Shown piece by piece: positions 27,948 through 37,307 of a stretch of DNA of 64,000 nucleotides. The DNA comes from a bacterium (lineage in GTDB: Bacteria; Bacteroidota; Ignavibacteria; Ignavibacteriales; Ignavibacteriaceae): the NCBI GenBank assembly GCA_016716565.1, contig JADJWC010000001.1, positions 744,001 to 808,000 of the forward strand, in the 5' to 3' direction. Each line of letters starts with the position of its first letter. Positions within the stretch are counted from its first letter, which is position 1. A program made the position numbers and the translations under genes. The notes beneath the pieces are model-generated. The model was not told the origin of the DNA. It made no database searches and saw only the letters and a program-made list of their open reading frames with translations.

Positions 27948-28041
27948 TTGAATTTATTTATACAAGCTTACGGCAGGCTCTCCTTCGACAGACTCGGGGA
28001 AAGGTTTTGTTGAAATTGAAAAAATGATACTGATGAAATAA
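27948..28041 (+). pseudogene. Gutted T9SS cargo gene: start and last codons only
   Basis: A full promoter-type leader with AAGGAG precedes TTG at 27948, which opens a 21-codon frame ending at TGA 28011. Overlapping it in another frame is the end of a T9SS tail, GFVEIEKMILMK-stop (28003-28041). Between them is a GC-richer repeat-like stretch (GGCAGGCTCTCCTTCGAC, about 27968-28002). The body of the gene has therefore been deleted, leaving leader, start and tail. The 383-bp space 27724-28106 holds this remnant, stem-loop A, palindrome 3 and no other gene; the next gene may be transcribed from the remnant's promoter. Confidence 0.7.
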
Positions 28042-28106
28042 AAAAATCGAACACAGAAGAGCTTAATAAAAATTATTTCTTAAACATTATTAGATAGGAG
28101 TTAGTT

Positions 28107-29657
28107 ATGAAAAATTTATTTCACATTTTGTTTTTCCTTTCGTTGTTTTTAATAACAGCGTTTCCTCAGGATAGAATTCACAGTGGAGTAATGCCCGAGG
28201 AGCTTACTGCAAAAAGAATTTTCGAGCTGCTCCAATCAAATGCTGGTGATTTACAAAGATTACATTATAGAGAACCCTTACTATTCAAATCTAAAAGTAA
28301 CGATTGGCAGACAGCATCAGGAAATCTACAAAGAGAGTTTTACGAAGGAGAAGGATTTGACACAAAGGGTACAAGGACAACCATTAACAAAACACTACTT
28401 GATAATGGCTTCATATTAGTAGAACTAATATGGCAAACCTGGAATGGTTCTACCTGGGTGAATAATTATAGATATTCATACACTTATGATGGGAACAATA
28501 ACTTGATTGAGGATCTCATTCAAAGTTGGGCTGGTTCCGCCTGGGTGAATGCTAGTAAACGCTTATACACGTATGATGGAAACAATAACCTTATTGAGGA
28601 GATCGGGCAAACCTGGAATGGTTCTGCTTGGGTGAACTCATTAAGGCAGTCATATACATATGATGGAAACAATAACGAGATTGAATATCTCCGCCAAAAT
28701 TGGAATGGTTCCGCCTGGGAGAATGATTCTAAATGGCTATACACATATGATGGAAACAGTAACCTGACTGAAGAACTTCATCAAAACTGGGATGTTTCTG
28801 CCTGGGAAAATAGTTATAGGTTTATATACTCTTATGACGGAAACAATAACCTGATTGAATCTCAAGAACAATGGTGGGATGGTTTTGACTGGGCAAATTG
28901 GGCAAAGGGCACATTTACATATGATGGAAACAATAATCTGATCGAGGTACTGGTACAACGCTGGGTTGCTTCTGCTTGGGCGAATTATACAAAGGATTCA
29001 TACACATATGACGGAAATAATAATCAACTTGAATATCTCCGCCAAAGTTGGAATGGTTCCGCTTGGGTAAATTTTTCAAAGTATTCTTACACTTATGATG
29101 GAAGCAATAACCTGACTGAGCAGATTTATCAAACCTGGAATGGTTCGGCCTGGATGAATAATAACAGGCTTTCATACACATATAATGCAAACAATAGTGA
29201 GGTCGAATATCTCCGACAAAATTGGAATGGTTCTGCCTGGGTGAATTTTTTCAAGTGGTCATACACATATGATGGAAACAATAACCCGATTGAGGACCTC
29301 TATCAAACCTGGAATGGTTCGGCCTGGGTGAACGTGAATAAATTTATGTATTCACATTTACCAACTGGCATTGAGCAGATTGAAGGCGAACTTAGCACAT
29401 ACAATTTATCAAATAACTACCCTAACCCATTTAATCCAACTACAACTATAAAATTTCAAATTCCTGAAATGGGTTTTATAGCATTGAAGATATACGATAT
29501 TCTGGGAAATGAAATTACTACACTGGTGAATGAAGAACTTCAAGCCGGCAATTATGAAGTAGAATTTGATGCTTCATCAATATCAAGCGGAATTTATTTC
29601 TACAGACTGCAATCAGGTTCGTTCGTTGAAACAAAGAAGATGATCCTATTAAAGTAA
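28107..29657 (+). CDS. Secreted protein with eleven 29-residue tandem repeats and T9SS tail
   Basis: 516 aa. Signal peptide 1-20 (ending TAFPQ). Residues about 30-105 are unrelated to the repeats. From about 110 to 425 there are eleven copies of a 29-residue unit, W-N-G-S-A-W-V-N-x-x-(K/R)-x-x-Y-T-Y-D-G-N-N-N-L-I-E-x-L-x-Q-x, encoded by an 87-bp DNA period. Repeats differ mainly at the two positions before K/R and in the E-x-L-x-Q segment. YDGNNN suggests a beta-hairpin array resembling Rhs/YD repeats, but this match is only by eye. The T9SS type A tail occupies the last 80 residues. It has a good AGGAG site and no palindrome within 60 bp; the nearest one (copy 3) is 221 bp upstream. Confidence 0.8.
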   Translation: MKNLFHILFFLSLFLITAFPQDRIHSGVMPEELTAKRIFELLQSNAGDLQRLHYREPLLFKSKSNDWQTASGNLQREFYEGEGFDTKGTRTTINKTLLDNGFILVELIWQTWNGSTWVNNYRYSYTYDGNNNLIEDLIQSWAGSAWVNASKRLYTYDGNNNLIEEIGQTWNGSAWVNSLRQSYTYDGNNNEIEYLRQNWNGSAWENDSKWLYTYDGNSNLTEELHQNWDVSAWENSYRFIYSYDGNNNLIESQEQWWDGFDWANWAKGTFTYDGNNNLIEVLVQRWVASAWANYTKDSYTYDGNNNQLEYLRQSWNGSAWVNFSKYSYTYDGSNNLTEQIYQTWNGSAWMNNNRLSYTYNANNSEVEYLRQNWNGSAWVNFFKWSYTYDGNNNPIEDLYQTWNGSAWVNVNKFMYSHLPTGIEQIEGELSTYNLSNNYPNPFNPTTTIKFQIPEMGFIALKIYDILGNEITTLVNEELQAGNYEVEFDASSISSGIYFYRLQSGSFVETKKMILLK

Positions 29658-29682
29658 TTTACTTTCTCTCTTTACTAAATAA

Positions 29683-29725
29683 GAGAAGGAAAACGGACAA
29701 CTCTTTCAGACAGGTTTTCCTTCTC
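29683..29725. repeat. Intergenic stem-loop repeat, copy B
   Basis: Perfect 12-bp dyad GAGAAGGAAAAC (29683-29694) / GTTTTCCTTCTC (29714-29725). The loop sequence is the same as in copy E. Confidence 0.8.
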
Positions 29726-29764
29726 TACGATATTGGCCCTCGTTTACCGAACTCATCCTTAAAA

Positions 29765-29782
29765 ACCACGCAAGTGCGTGAT
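29765..29782. promoter_or_regulatory. 18-bp palindrome, copy 4
   Basis: ACCACGCAAGTGCGTGAT, one mismatch in the dyad. It ends 58 bp before the chosen TTG start (29841). The leader begins GCATTGCTAT, as in copy 2. Confidence 0.7.
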
Positions 29783-29840
29783 GCATTGCTATAACTATGA
29801 ACCTATTTTCCCAAGTAAAAACAAATTCACAGGAGAAATT

Positions 29841-32747
29841 TTGAAAATCTTATTAACAGTCTGCATCATAATTGGAATAACCAATGAAATTTTTTCACAA
29901 CCATTAAATGGTTCTTATACAATTGGAGGAAACTCACCTGACTTTACCACTCTTCAGGATGCATCTGATGCATTAAATGTTAATGGGATATCAAGTCCCG
30001 TAATTTTTAACATCCGTCCGGGAGTTTATGTGGAAAACGGAGGGAATAGTACTGTTCTTATTCTAGATGGTGTTGTTGCCGGGCTGTCAGAAACGAATCG
30101 TGTTACCTTTCAGCCGGATGATGCAGCAGGCGGTAATGTAGATAACGTAATTCTGCAGATGCACATAACCGATCCAAATACCGCAGACCAGGATCTTGTT
30201 CAGGTCAAGCTGGATTTTATTTCTTTCAGGAATCTGACATTCCAGGAAAGTGATACTTCGCTGCATAGATATGGCAGTACTTTCGTTCGGGTTCGTAATT
30301 CCTCAAGTAACCTTAATGTTAATGGGCTTTTGGTGGAAGGATGCAACTTCAATGGGTCAGCTCCTTATGCGACAGAATTTGGGATTCAATTTTCCGCACA
30401 ACCTCCGGAAGACGTAACTATTCGTGGAAATACTTTTTTCCGCCTGCTTTATGGAATATATAAAGTAGGAGGAATTACACAGGGAACTCTTACTATCGAA
30501 GATAATAAATTTCTTGCTGGATGGCGTACTACGAGTGGATCCGGAAATTCACTGGGAGGTTCGATTCAGGTTACGGGACAGCATCTGATTATCAGAAAGA
30601 ACCTGATTGATTTTGAAGGGAGTTTCAATTCAGGGTACCAGGGTATTTATATCGATATCCCTACTGGTACGGAATCTATAGTAATTGAACAAAATACTCT
30701 TCGTGGAAGTGTTCAAAATGGAATTTATCTGTGGGGTTTCATTGGTGGATTCTGCGATTCAGTTGTAATTGCAAATAATATGATCAATATAAATGGATCA
30801 ATAGGTTTGAGTGTCGCTCAGTCAAATGGAAATGTAAAAATTTTGTTTAATACAATTAAGTTAAGTGGAGCGGGATTGGAAAGTCTTAGGCTGCATTCCC
30901 CGAATTGTATTGTGTTGAACAATATTATTCTCGGTAAAGTTACAGGTGGAGGTGGTTATAATGTCTGCTATCATCAAGGAAATGCGCAATCACCAAATCT
31001 TCTATCTGATTATAACGTACTCTACATGCCGGGATCGACAGCTTTAGTAGTACGAGACGGTGTAGCTTATCCTACTCTATCCGCATATCGAAACGCGACC
31101 GGTCTGGATACAAATTCTATTTCAAAAGCTATTGAATTTATTGACAGCACCAATCTGCATATTTCAGATTGCCAGTCACAGGATCCTGATTTAAAGGGAA
31201 TTCCGGTTTCAGAAATTTCGGTGGATATTGATGAAGAAATCCGTTCTACAACTACACCAATGATCGGCGCGGATGAAAATGGTTTTACTGGATTCCAAAT
31301 GTTCTCAGATCCTTACAGAACAGCGTTAACAGGTACGGCATTTTCAATTGCTGCAGATAATTTTGACAATATTCTTTATGATGGTATTGCAGTAACGGAT
31401 TATAGTAATAGACAAGTTCTCCTTTATCATAATTTACCGCCCAGATCATTTGAGCTGGCAGGTATTCTTCAAACTCCATTCAATCCGGTTGTAGTTAAAT
31501 TTTATGATCTCGACGAAGATAATAATCTTGATTTGATAGTTGGCGGGGACACAAGTGCTGTCTCTGTCTTTTGGGGAGATGGTGCTGGTGGATTCAGTAC
31601 TCCTGTGACAATTGGAACATTTGGGCGGGTGCAATCACTTGAACCCGGACCAACAATAAACGGAGATATTAAAAGAACTATAGCAATTACTCAGGACTTT
31701 GGTTTTGTTTCAACCGTAAGTATGATTGGTTATCTGATGCATCTTGGGAATCGAAATCTTTGTCATGATGTTCAGTGGTTTCAAACTAATATTAATCCAC
31801 CCATCTTCAGTTTCCCCGACACAGTTGATGCGGCAATGCGGGATTTTGTATTTGGTGAGTTTTCAGAAGACGGAGATTTTCCTGAAATTGCCGCAGTAAC
31901 AAGTTCTCCGTTTCCTCATCCTTTAATAGTTATTAGTGATATAGATTTTCCTGGCTATCCCGGCAATTGCACAGGATTTATTCCTTTGGGAACAATTAAT
32001 GAATATCAACTGGGAAGCGGTGTTGGTGCTACAAGTATTGTTATGGGAGATTTTGACGGAGATTCTGATCTTGATCTCATCACCACTGAAACTCTCTCAT
32101 CAGTTAAGTTTATTAGAAATGAGGGTAGTCTGAATTTCATATCAGAATCAATTTCTGTTACAAATGCACGGGGCATCGCCACTATGGATTATGAGAATGA
32201 TGGCGATCTTGATTTTATTACTGTGAATGAACGACTTGAAGAAAACGGAATAACTGTTTTTCTGAATGACGGTATTGGAAATTTTACTACGAGAGAGAAC
32301 TGTTTCTTCCCATTTGCCACAGGATTGCCAAGAAGTGTTGTTGCATCAGATTTTGATCAGGATGGCAAAACAGATATTGCTATTGTTTCAAGTGTTTCAG
32401 CAGGAGTTGATTCACTTTTTGTTTTATACAATTTAGGTGGTGGAACTGTTGGAATTCAAAATGAGGAAACAGAAGAAATCCCGACATCATTTTCACTCGC
32501 ACAAAACTATCCGAATCCCTTTAACCCAACTACAACTATTCAATTCTCATTACCACAGGCAGGAGATGTAACACTTAAAATTTACAACCTGCTTGGCGAA
32601 GAAGTAAAAACTCTGGTTGAAGAATATCGGCAAGCAGGAATACACTCTGTTCAATTTCACGCAAACACCTTGGCAAGCGGGATTTATTTCTACAGAATAC
32701 GAGCTGGAAACTTTGTAGAAACAAAGAAGATGATCCTCCTGCGTTAA
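29841..32747 (+). CDS. Secreted beta-helix plus FG-GAP/VCBS repeat protein with T9SS tail
   Basis: 968 aa from TTG 29841, which has AGGAG four bases upstream and opens the signal peptide LKILLTVCIIIGITNEIFSQ. A frame extension back to GTG 29778 would run into the palindrome and was rejected. Residues about 25-440 are a parallel beta-helix (GNYTIGG-like opening, then NVNGLLVEGCNF, VIANNMININGS and similar turns). Residues about 470-880 carry Asp-rich FG-GAP/VCBS-like motifs (DLDEDNNLDLIVGGD, DFDGDSDLDLIT, DFDQDGKTDIAIVS), probably Ca2+-binding blades of an integrin-like propeller. A T9SS type A tail ends the protein. The stop codon is supplied by the 36-nt element 32735-32770. Confidence 0.85.
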   Translation: MKILLTVCIIIGITNEIFSQPLNGSYTIGGNSPDFTTLQDASDALNVNGISSPVIFNIRPGVYVENGGNSTVLILDGVVAGLSETNRVTFQPDDAAGGNVDNVILQMHITDPNTADQDLVQVKLDFISFRNLTFQESDTSLHRYGSTFVRVRNSSSNLNVNGLLVEGCNFNGSAPYATEFGIQFSAQPPEDVTIRGNTFFRLLYGIYKVGGITQGTLTIEDNKFLAGWRTTSGSGNSLGGSIQVTGQHLIIRKNLIDFEGSFNSGYQGIYIDIPTGTESIVIEQNTLRGSVQNGIYLWGFIGGFCDSVVIANNMININGSIGLSVAQSNGNVKILFNTIKLSGAGLESLRLHSPNCIVLNNIILGKVTGGGGYNVCYHQGNAQSPNLLSDYNVLYMPGSTALVVRDGVAYPTLSAYRNATGLDTNSISKAIEFIDSTNLHISDCQSQDPDLKGIPVSEISVDIDEEIRSTTTPMIGADENGFTGFQMFSDPYRTALTGTAFSIAADNFDNILYDGIAVTDYSNRQVLLYHNLPPRSFELAGILQTPFNPVVVKFYDLDEDNNLDLIVGGDTSAVSVFWGDGAGGFSTPVTIGTFGRVQSLEPGPTINGDIKRTIAITQDFGFVSTVSMIGYLMHLGNRNLCHDVQWFQTNINPPIFSFPDTVDAAMRDFVFGEFSEDGDFPEIAAVTSSPFPHPLIVISDIDFPGYPGNCTGFIPLGTINEYQLGSGVGATSIVMGDFDGDSDLDLITTETLSSVKFIRNEGSLNFISESISVTNARGIATMDYENDGDLDFITVNERLEENGITVFLNDGIGNFTTRENCFFPFATGLPRSVVASDFDQDGKTDIAIVSSVSAGVDSLFVLYNLGGGTVGIQNEETEEIPTSFSLAQNYPNPFNPTTTIQFSLPQAGDVTLKIYNLLGEEVKTLVEEYRQAGIHSVQFHANTLASGIYFYRIRAGNFVETKKMILLR

Positions 32748-32770
32748 TAAATTAACTTCGGCGGACAGGT
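32735..32770. repeat. 36-nt element rewriting a gene 3' end, fourth copy
   Basis: Identical to 27711-27746. Removing it restores ATG ATT CTG CTG AAA TAG (MILLK). Confidence 0.75.
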
Positions 32771-32807
32771 TCTGCTGAAATAGATTTTGGTTCTCTCTCC
32801 TAAATAA

Positions 32808-32849
32808 GAGAAGGAAAACAACAAAATTTACAACCCGGTTTTCCTTCTC
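32808..32849. repeat. Intergenic stem-loop repeat, copy C
   Basis: Perfect 12-bp dyad GAGAAGGAAAAC (32808-32819) / GTTTTCCTTCTC (32838-32849); the loop ends CAACCCG as in copy D. Confidence 0.8.
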
Positions 32850-32890
32850 TACGATATATGCAATTTCATCGCCAAAACGATTCCTTAAAA

Positions 32891-32908
32891 ATCACGCAAG
32901 TGCGTGAT
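32891..32908. promoter_or_regulatory. 18-bp palindrome, copy 5
   Basis: ATCACGCAAGTGCGTGAT, identical to copy 1. It ends 62 bp before ATG 32971; the leader is nearly the same as that after copy 3. Confidence 0.7.
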
Positions 32909-32970
32909 TGAAACCAAAACGCTTTCCGAATAGATTATACACAGAATAAACTTTAATAAGGAGAATAAAA

Positions 32971-35520
32971 ATGAAACAGAGATACTTTTTTATAATCGTT
33001 GCGGTTGCTTTTTTAATACTAACTTGGATAAGAGATTCTTTCGCAACAGTATACATTAACCGCACACTGACTTCACCTCAATGTGATTATAGCTTGGGAA
33101 TTTATGACATTTATACTACTGAAACCTGGGATGTGAACTACCAAAACGCTTATGGTGGATGCACGAATTTAATGCCTGGCTCTCCTTTTATACTTGAGCG
33201 AAGCGTTATTGTACATCCCGGAGCAACTTTAAATATTATCAATGTCACAGTCTCTTCCGAAGTGATTATCCAAGTTCAGGAAGGAGGTACGTTGAATATC
33301 ATATCATCAACAGTATCTCCGTTCATGCAAATAACTGTATTTGGTGAGCTGAATGCAATGCAGAGTACTTTTACTACATCATCGAACCAGCCATTTCACT
33401 TTCAAGGCGAGTGGAATGTGACATTTGACGAATGTGTTTTCAACCTGTCCGACGCAGCGGTACCTGCAATCCGAGGTTTCAGACTGAACCTGCAAAATCA
33501 ACCCACTACGCTGTTCCAGAATTGTACTTTTAGCTATACCGGAACACCTGTAACATTAATGTCGGTTGATGGTGCTTCGCTATCCATAGTCGGTTGCACT
33601 TTCGATAATGTAGCGGGAACTGGAATTATTGTTAATAGCGTAGATGAATTTACGCTTATATCAAATGAATTTGTAAATGTTCAGGGAGAACCGGTTCAAA
33701 TTCTTGGAGCTGGAATCAGAACTATTGCGGAGAATCATGGCTCTAATAATTTTCTTAACGCAATTGTATTAGGTCATAATGCAAACAAGACTTCAGCAGC
33801 CGATACAGGGCTGGCTATATTAAGTTCACACTCAACATTTCCATTCGTCATTCGGGGTGAACTTAATGTGCCGCCTCTTGCCACGCTTGAAATTTCTGAT
33901 AGCAGTATTCTAAAATTTTCAATCGGCGGGGAGATCACCGTTAATGGAATCTTAAATGCTCAAAGTGCGGTGATGACATCGAATAATTCATCGCTCGGAG
34001 GCGTAACCGGAGGTAACGGCAACCCCCAGCCTGGAGATTGGACCGGGATATCTGTTGTTGGTTTAACAACAGTTTCTTCGCCAAGAGCGCGGGCGAATTT
34101 ATTTAATTGTCAAATCTTGTATGGACGTGGTTCTGGCTTGCCAAGTGGTTCTCTACGGCAAGGAGTGAAGTCAACTGTTTTTTTAGATAGTTGTACTATT
34201 GCATACTCATATTCTGATGGAGCATTTATTGCAGGCGGATCCAGCTCAGATACTTCCGGTAGATCCGCAGTTATTCAGCATTGTGTCTTTCATAATAATC
34301 AGCATGCTGGTGTTGAAGTTCGTGGGAATTCAAAGGATAGTGTTTTAATACAACAAAACACAATTGTGGAAAACGAAAATGGTGTAGTTGTTTGGGGCTC
34401 TAGTGTGGCTCCGGTGATTTACAGAAACAGGATTTCAGGAAACCGAAGCAACGGTGTTCTGATCCAGGGAACTGCAAACTCACCATTTGTTGTTAACAAT
34501 CTTATTTATGCAAACCGACTTGATGGGTTTTCTCATAATGGAGGCGGAGTGAATGATTTCAGAATCATTAATAATCACTTTTACGGAAACGGTAGGGATG
34601 GGGTCCGGCTTAGAGGTACAAGTAATAGTAATCAGTATCCACAACTTTCGAACAATATTATCAGTGAAAATATGGGATTTGGAGTAAACGAAATTGCTGC
34701 CAATACAAACTCTGTCCCACGCAACAACGATTTTTTCAATAACACAGCTGGTATCTTTCGACGTAATGCAGGAACCATTCTCACTTTAGAGGAAGTTAAT
34801 CTTCTGCCGAATGCTGAAAATAACATTGCAGAAGACCCACTCTTCAATATCATTTTGGAAGGAATGATAACAGCTCTTAGCTATGATACAACCACAAACT
34901 CTTCAGTGCTCACTGATGTAAATGCTTCGTTCTTTGGTGTTAAGGGTCTTGTGGTTTATCCTGACATATCACTAATAGAACAATTTCTTATTCTAGACTA
35001 TACAAATAATACATTGACTGTTGCAGGAGATATACGAAATGTTTCAATGGTTGGAAATTCCTACAAAATAGTTGCGGATTTTCCTGTTGATGAGGCATCT
35101 CCTGTTATTGATGCAGGAGAAAATCGTTCTGACCTTCCACCATTCGATTTTAATGGTAATGTTCGAATTAGTTTTGGGAGTTCGAGTATGACAGTTGATA
35201 TCGGGGCTTATGAGTTTGCTCCACCTAGCAATACAGAGCTGTCTCAGGAAGTTCCTACGAAAGTAAGTTTGGAAGCCAACTACCCAAACCCTTTCAATCC
35301 AACAACCACTATTCGTTACTCAATTCCACAGAATAACATCGTAACTTTAACAGTCTACGATATTCTTGGAAGCGAAGTTGCAACACTTGTTAATGAAGAA
35401 CAGTCCGCAGGAAGTTATGAAGTAAGTTTTAATGCTTCCCATTTATCATCTGGAATATATGTCTACAGATTGCGGTCAGGCTCATTCGTTGAAACCAAGA
35501 AAATGGTTCTATTGAAGTGA
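32971..35520 (+). CDS. Secreted right-handed parallel beta-helix protein with T9SS tail
   Basis: 849 aa. Signal peptide 1-26 (ending DSFAT). A PL6/pectate-lyase-like or NosD-like beta-helix covers about 60-640, with turns such as HPGATLNIINVTVSS, GGTLNIISSTVS, NNQHAGVEVRGNS, NRISGNRSNGVLIQG and NNLIYANRLDGFSHN. The later part ends with a typical 'ASPVIDAGENRSDLPPFDFNGN' type closing split over two strands, found in many choice-of-anchor/beta-helix surface proteins. The T9SS type A tail is the last 80 residues. Enzymatic polysaccharide cleavage is possible but no catalytic residues were identified, so adhesion or binding is equally likely. Confidence 0.82.
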   Translation: MKQRYFFIIVAVAFLILTWIRDSFATVYINRTLTSPQCDYSLGIYDIYTTETWDVNYQNAYGGCTNLMPGSPFILERSVIVHPGATLNIINVTVSSEVIIQVQEGGTLNIISSTVSPFMQITVFGELNAMQSTFTTSSNQPFHFQGEWNVTFDECVFNLSDAAVPAIRGFRLNLQNQPTTLFQNCTFSYTGTPVTLMSVDGASLSIVGCTFDNVAGTGIIVNSVDEFTLISNEFVNVQGEPVQILGAGIRTIAENHGSNNFLNAIVLGHNANKTSAADTGLAILSSHSTFPFVIRGELNVPPLATLEISDSSILKFSIGGEITVNGILNAQSAVMTSNNSSLGGVTGGNGNPQPGDWTGISVVGLTTVSSPRARANLFNCQILYGRGSGLPSGSLRQGVKSTVFLDSCTIAYSYSDGAFIAGGSSSDTSGRSAVIQHCVFHNNQHAGVEVRGNSKDSVLIQQNTIVENENGVVVWGSSVAPVIYRNRISGNRSNGVLIQGTANSPFVVNNLIYANRLDGFSHNGGGVNDFRIINNHFYGNGRDGVRLRGTSNSNQYPQLSNNIISENMGFGVNEIAANTNSVPRNNDFFNNTAGIFRRNAGTILTLEEVNLLPNAENNIAEDPLFNIILEGMITALSYDTTTNSSVLTDVNASFFGVKGLVVYPDISLIEQFLILDYTNNTLTVAGDIRNVSMVGNSYKIVADFPVDEASPVIDAGENRSDLPPFDFNGNVRISFGSSSMTVDIGAYEFAPPSNTELSQEVPTKVSLEANYPNPFNPTTTIRYSIPQNNIVTLTVYDILGSEVATLVNEEQSAGSYEVSFNASHLSSGIYVYRLRSGSFVETKKMVLLK

Positions 35521-35544
35521 TTTTTGGTACTCTCTCCTAAATAA

Positions 35545-35586
35545 GAGAAGGAAAACAAAAAAACTTGCAACCCGGTTTTCCTTCTC
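35545..35586. repeat. Intergenic stem-loop repeat, copy D
   Basis: Perfect 12-bp dyad GAGAAGGAAAAC (35545-35556) / GTTTTCCTTCTC (35575-35586), 24 bp after the beta-helix gene stop. Confidence 0.8.
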
Positions 35587-35626
35587 GACGATACTTATCA
35601 ACAGCTAACCAAACCAAATTTTTAAA

Positions 35627-35644
35627 ATCACGCAAGTGCGTGAT
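35627..35644. promoter_or_regulatory. 18-bp palindrome, copy 6
   Basis: ATCACGCAAGTGCGTGAT, ending 58 bp before ATG 35703. The leader begins TGAAGTGATACCTTCC, shared with copy 7. Confidence 0.7.
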
Positions 35645-35702
35645 TGAAGTGATACCTTCCCTAAAATATTTTTACTCAAGATAAATTTTTAAAGGAATAA
35701 AG

Positions 35703-37280
35703 ATGAAAATATTAACTATCCAATTCTTATCTATTCTTACATTCTTAGGAAACCTTTTTGCACAGAATTCCTGGGTGCCCGATCCGTCCTTTGGCAATAA
35801 CGGAATAACCAGAGTTAATTTTGGCTCAGGCTATGGCGATTATCCAAACGACTTACTGGTTCTGCCGGATGGAAAAATATTGGTAGCCGGCAAAAGCACA
35901 AGCTCATTTGATTACTTCATTGCAATGACTCAGCTGCTTCCAAATGGGCAGCCTGATATTTCCGGATTCGGAAATGACGGAAAAGTTTCACTTCACTTCG
36001 TGCTCAGAGATCATGCAAATGATATTGAACTCCAGCCCGACGGAAAAATTCTTGTAGCAGGTACACAGGCAGAAGGAAATGGCGTAAGTCAAATCACGCC
36101 TGCACTCTATCGTTTTAATTCCGATGGTTCTTTAGATACAACCTTTGCAGACAGCGGTAAAGCGGTACATCGCTTTAATGGAAACCGGGCTGGTGAAATG
36201 TATGGAGTAAAGGTATTATCCGATGGCAGAATAATAACCGCTGGCTTAAATTCCAGCTCTTCAGTATTTGGTGTAATGAGATTTCTTCCGGATGGCGAGC
36301 GTGATTTATCCTTTGGAGATAACGGGGAAGCTCTTTTACCTTACCCTCTAACCTGGGTAACCTATCATCCTGTCGGATGTTTGTTTCTGGGAGATACAGC
36401 AGTTGTAATGGCAACAGTTACCGATACGGCAGGTTTACGCCAGTTTGTATTGGGAATGATCGATAGTTCCGGCAATCCGGTTTCATCTTTTGGAAACAAT
36501 GGAATTGTTCTTACAGGTATCGAAGGTAGTAATCATTTTTCAGGTGGCGAATCTTTGGTGCTTACTAGTGATGGAAAAATTCTTATGTCCGGAACTACTC
36601 CGGATTCCGGTCCCAGAAAATTTTCTGTATTCAGGTTTTTAATGAATGGGGATATTGATACAACTTTTGGAAATGGAGGGCGAACTGATATTCAATTTTC
36701 CTCTCATGATGTTTGTTATGATATGAAAATAGATTCTAATGGAAAAATTTTGTTGGTAGGAAGTTCTGAGAGCAGAGTAGGAGTTGCACGTCTCAATTCT
36801 GATGGAACACCTGATACAACATTCGCACCTGATGGAAAATTAATTCTGAATCTAAATAATAGTGGTGGAACTCATTATCTGACTAATTGCATCCCTCTTG
36901 ATAACAGTGATATTCTTGCTGCAGGTTTTGACTTCGCAAGCAACTCGGGTGATTTTATGATAACAAGGCTAACACAGAATCCAACTGGAATTAATGATTA
37001 CAACAATATCCAACCAAATAATTTTGTTTTATATCAGAACTTTCCGAATCCCTTTAACCCAAGTACTGTAATCAGTTATCAGTTACCGGTGAGCAGTAAT
37101 GTGACTTTAAAAGTTTATGGTATTCTTGGAAATGAAGTAGCAACCTTAGTTAATGATTTTCTGCCGTCAGGAAGTTATGAAACAGAATTTTCTGGTGTTG
37201 GATTAACGAGTGGTATTTACTTCTACCAGGTTCAAGCAAGCAACTTTGTTGAAACTAAGAAAATGATTTTAATAAAGTGA
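35703..37280 (+). CDS. Secreted delta-60 repeat protein with T9SS tail (paralogue 1)
   Basis: 525 aa. Signal peptide 1-20 (GNLFAQ). Seven or so delta-60 repeats (residues about 25-430) with the pattern LLPDG-x-D-x-(S/T)FG-x-x-G-K and L-x-x-D-G-K-I-L-V-A-G, then a T9SS type A tail ending KKMILIK. The protein is nearly the same along its length as the gene at 41522-43096, and the two share leader and palindrome type, so they arose by a recent duplication; they flank the 4-kb gene at 37308. The function is unknown; the repeat is probably a propeller-like binding scaffold. The next gene starts 27 bp downstream and is likely in the same transcript. Confidence 0.85.
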   Translation: MKILTIQFLSILTFLGNLFAQNSWVPDPSFGNNGITRVNFGSGYGDYPNDLLVLPDGKILVAGKSTSSFDYFIAMTQLLPNGQPDISGFGNDGKVSLHFVLRDHANDIELQPDGKILVAGTQAEGNGVSQITPALYRFNSDGSLDTTFADSGKAVHRFNGNRAGEMYGVKVLSDGRIITAGLNSSSSVFGVMRFLPDGERDLSFGDNGEALLPYPLTWVTYHPVGCLFLGDTAVVMATVTDTAGLRQFVLGMIDSSGNPVSSFGNNGIVLTGIEGSNHFSGGESLVLTSDGKILMSGTTPDSGPRKFSVFRFLMNGDIDTTFGNGGRTDIQFSSHDVCYDMKIDSNGKILLVGSSESRVGVARLNSDGTPDTTFAPDGKLILNLNNSGGTHYLTNCIPLDNSDILAAGFDFASNSGDFMITRLTQNPTGINDYNNIQPNNFVLYQNFPNPFNPSTVISYQLPVSSNVTLKVYGILGNEVATLVNDFLPSGSYETEFSGVGLTSGIYFYQVQASNFVETKKMILIK

Positions 37281-37307
37281 TGTCATCAATTTTTGGAGGT
37301 AATTAAA

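Noticed and set aside
29778..29840. N-terminal extension of the beta-helix/FG-GAP protein from GTG 29778
   Set aside because: The extension starts inside the 18-bp palindrome and encodes no signal peptide; TTG 29841 has AGGAG just upstream and starts a clear signal peptide.
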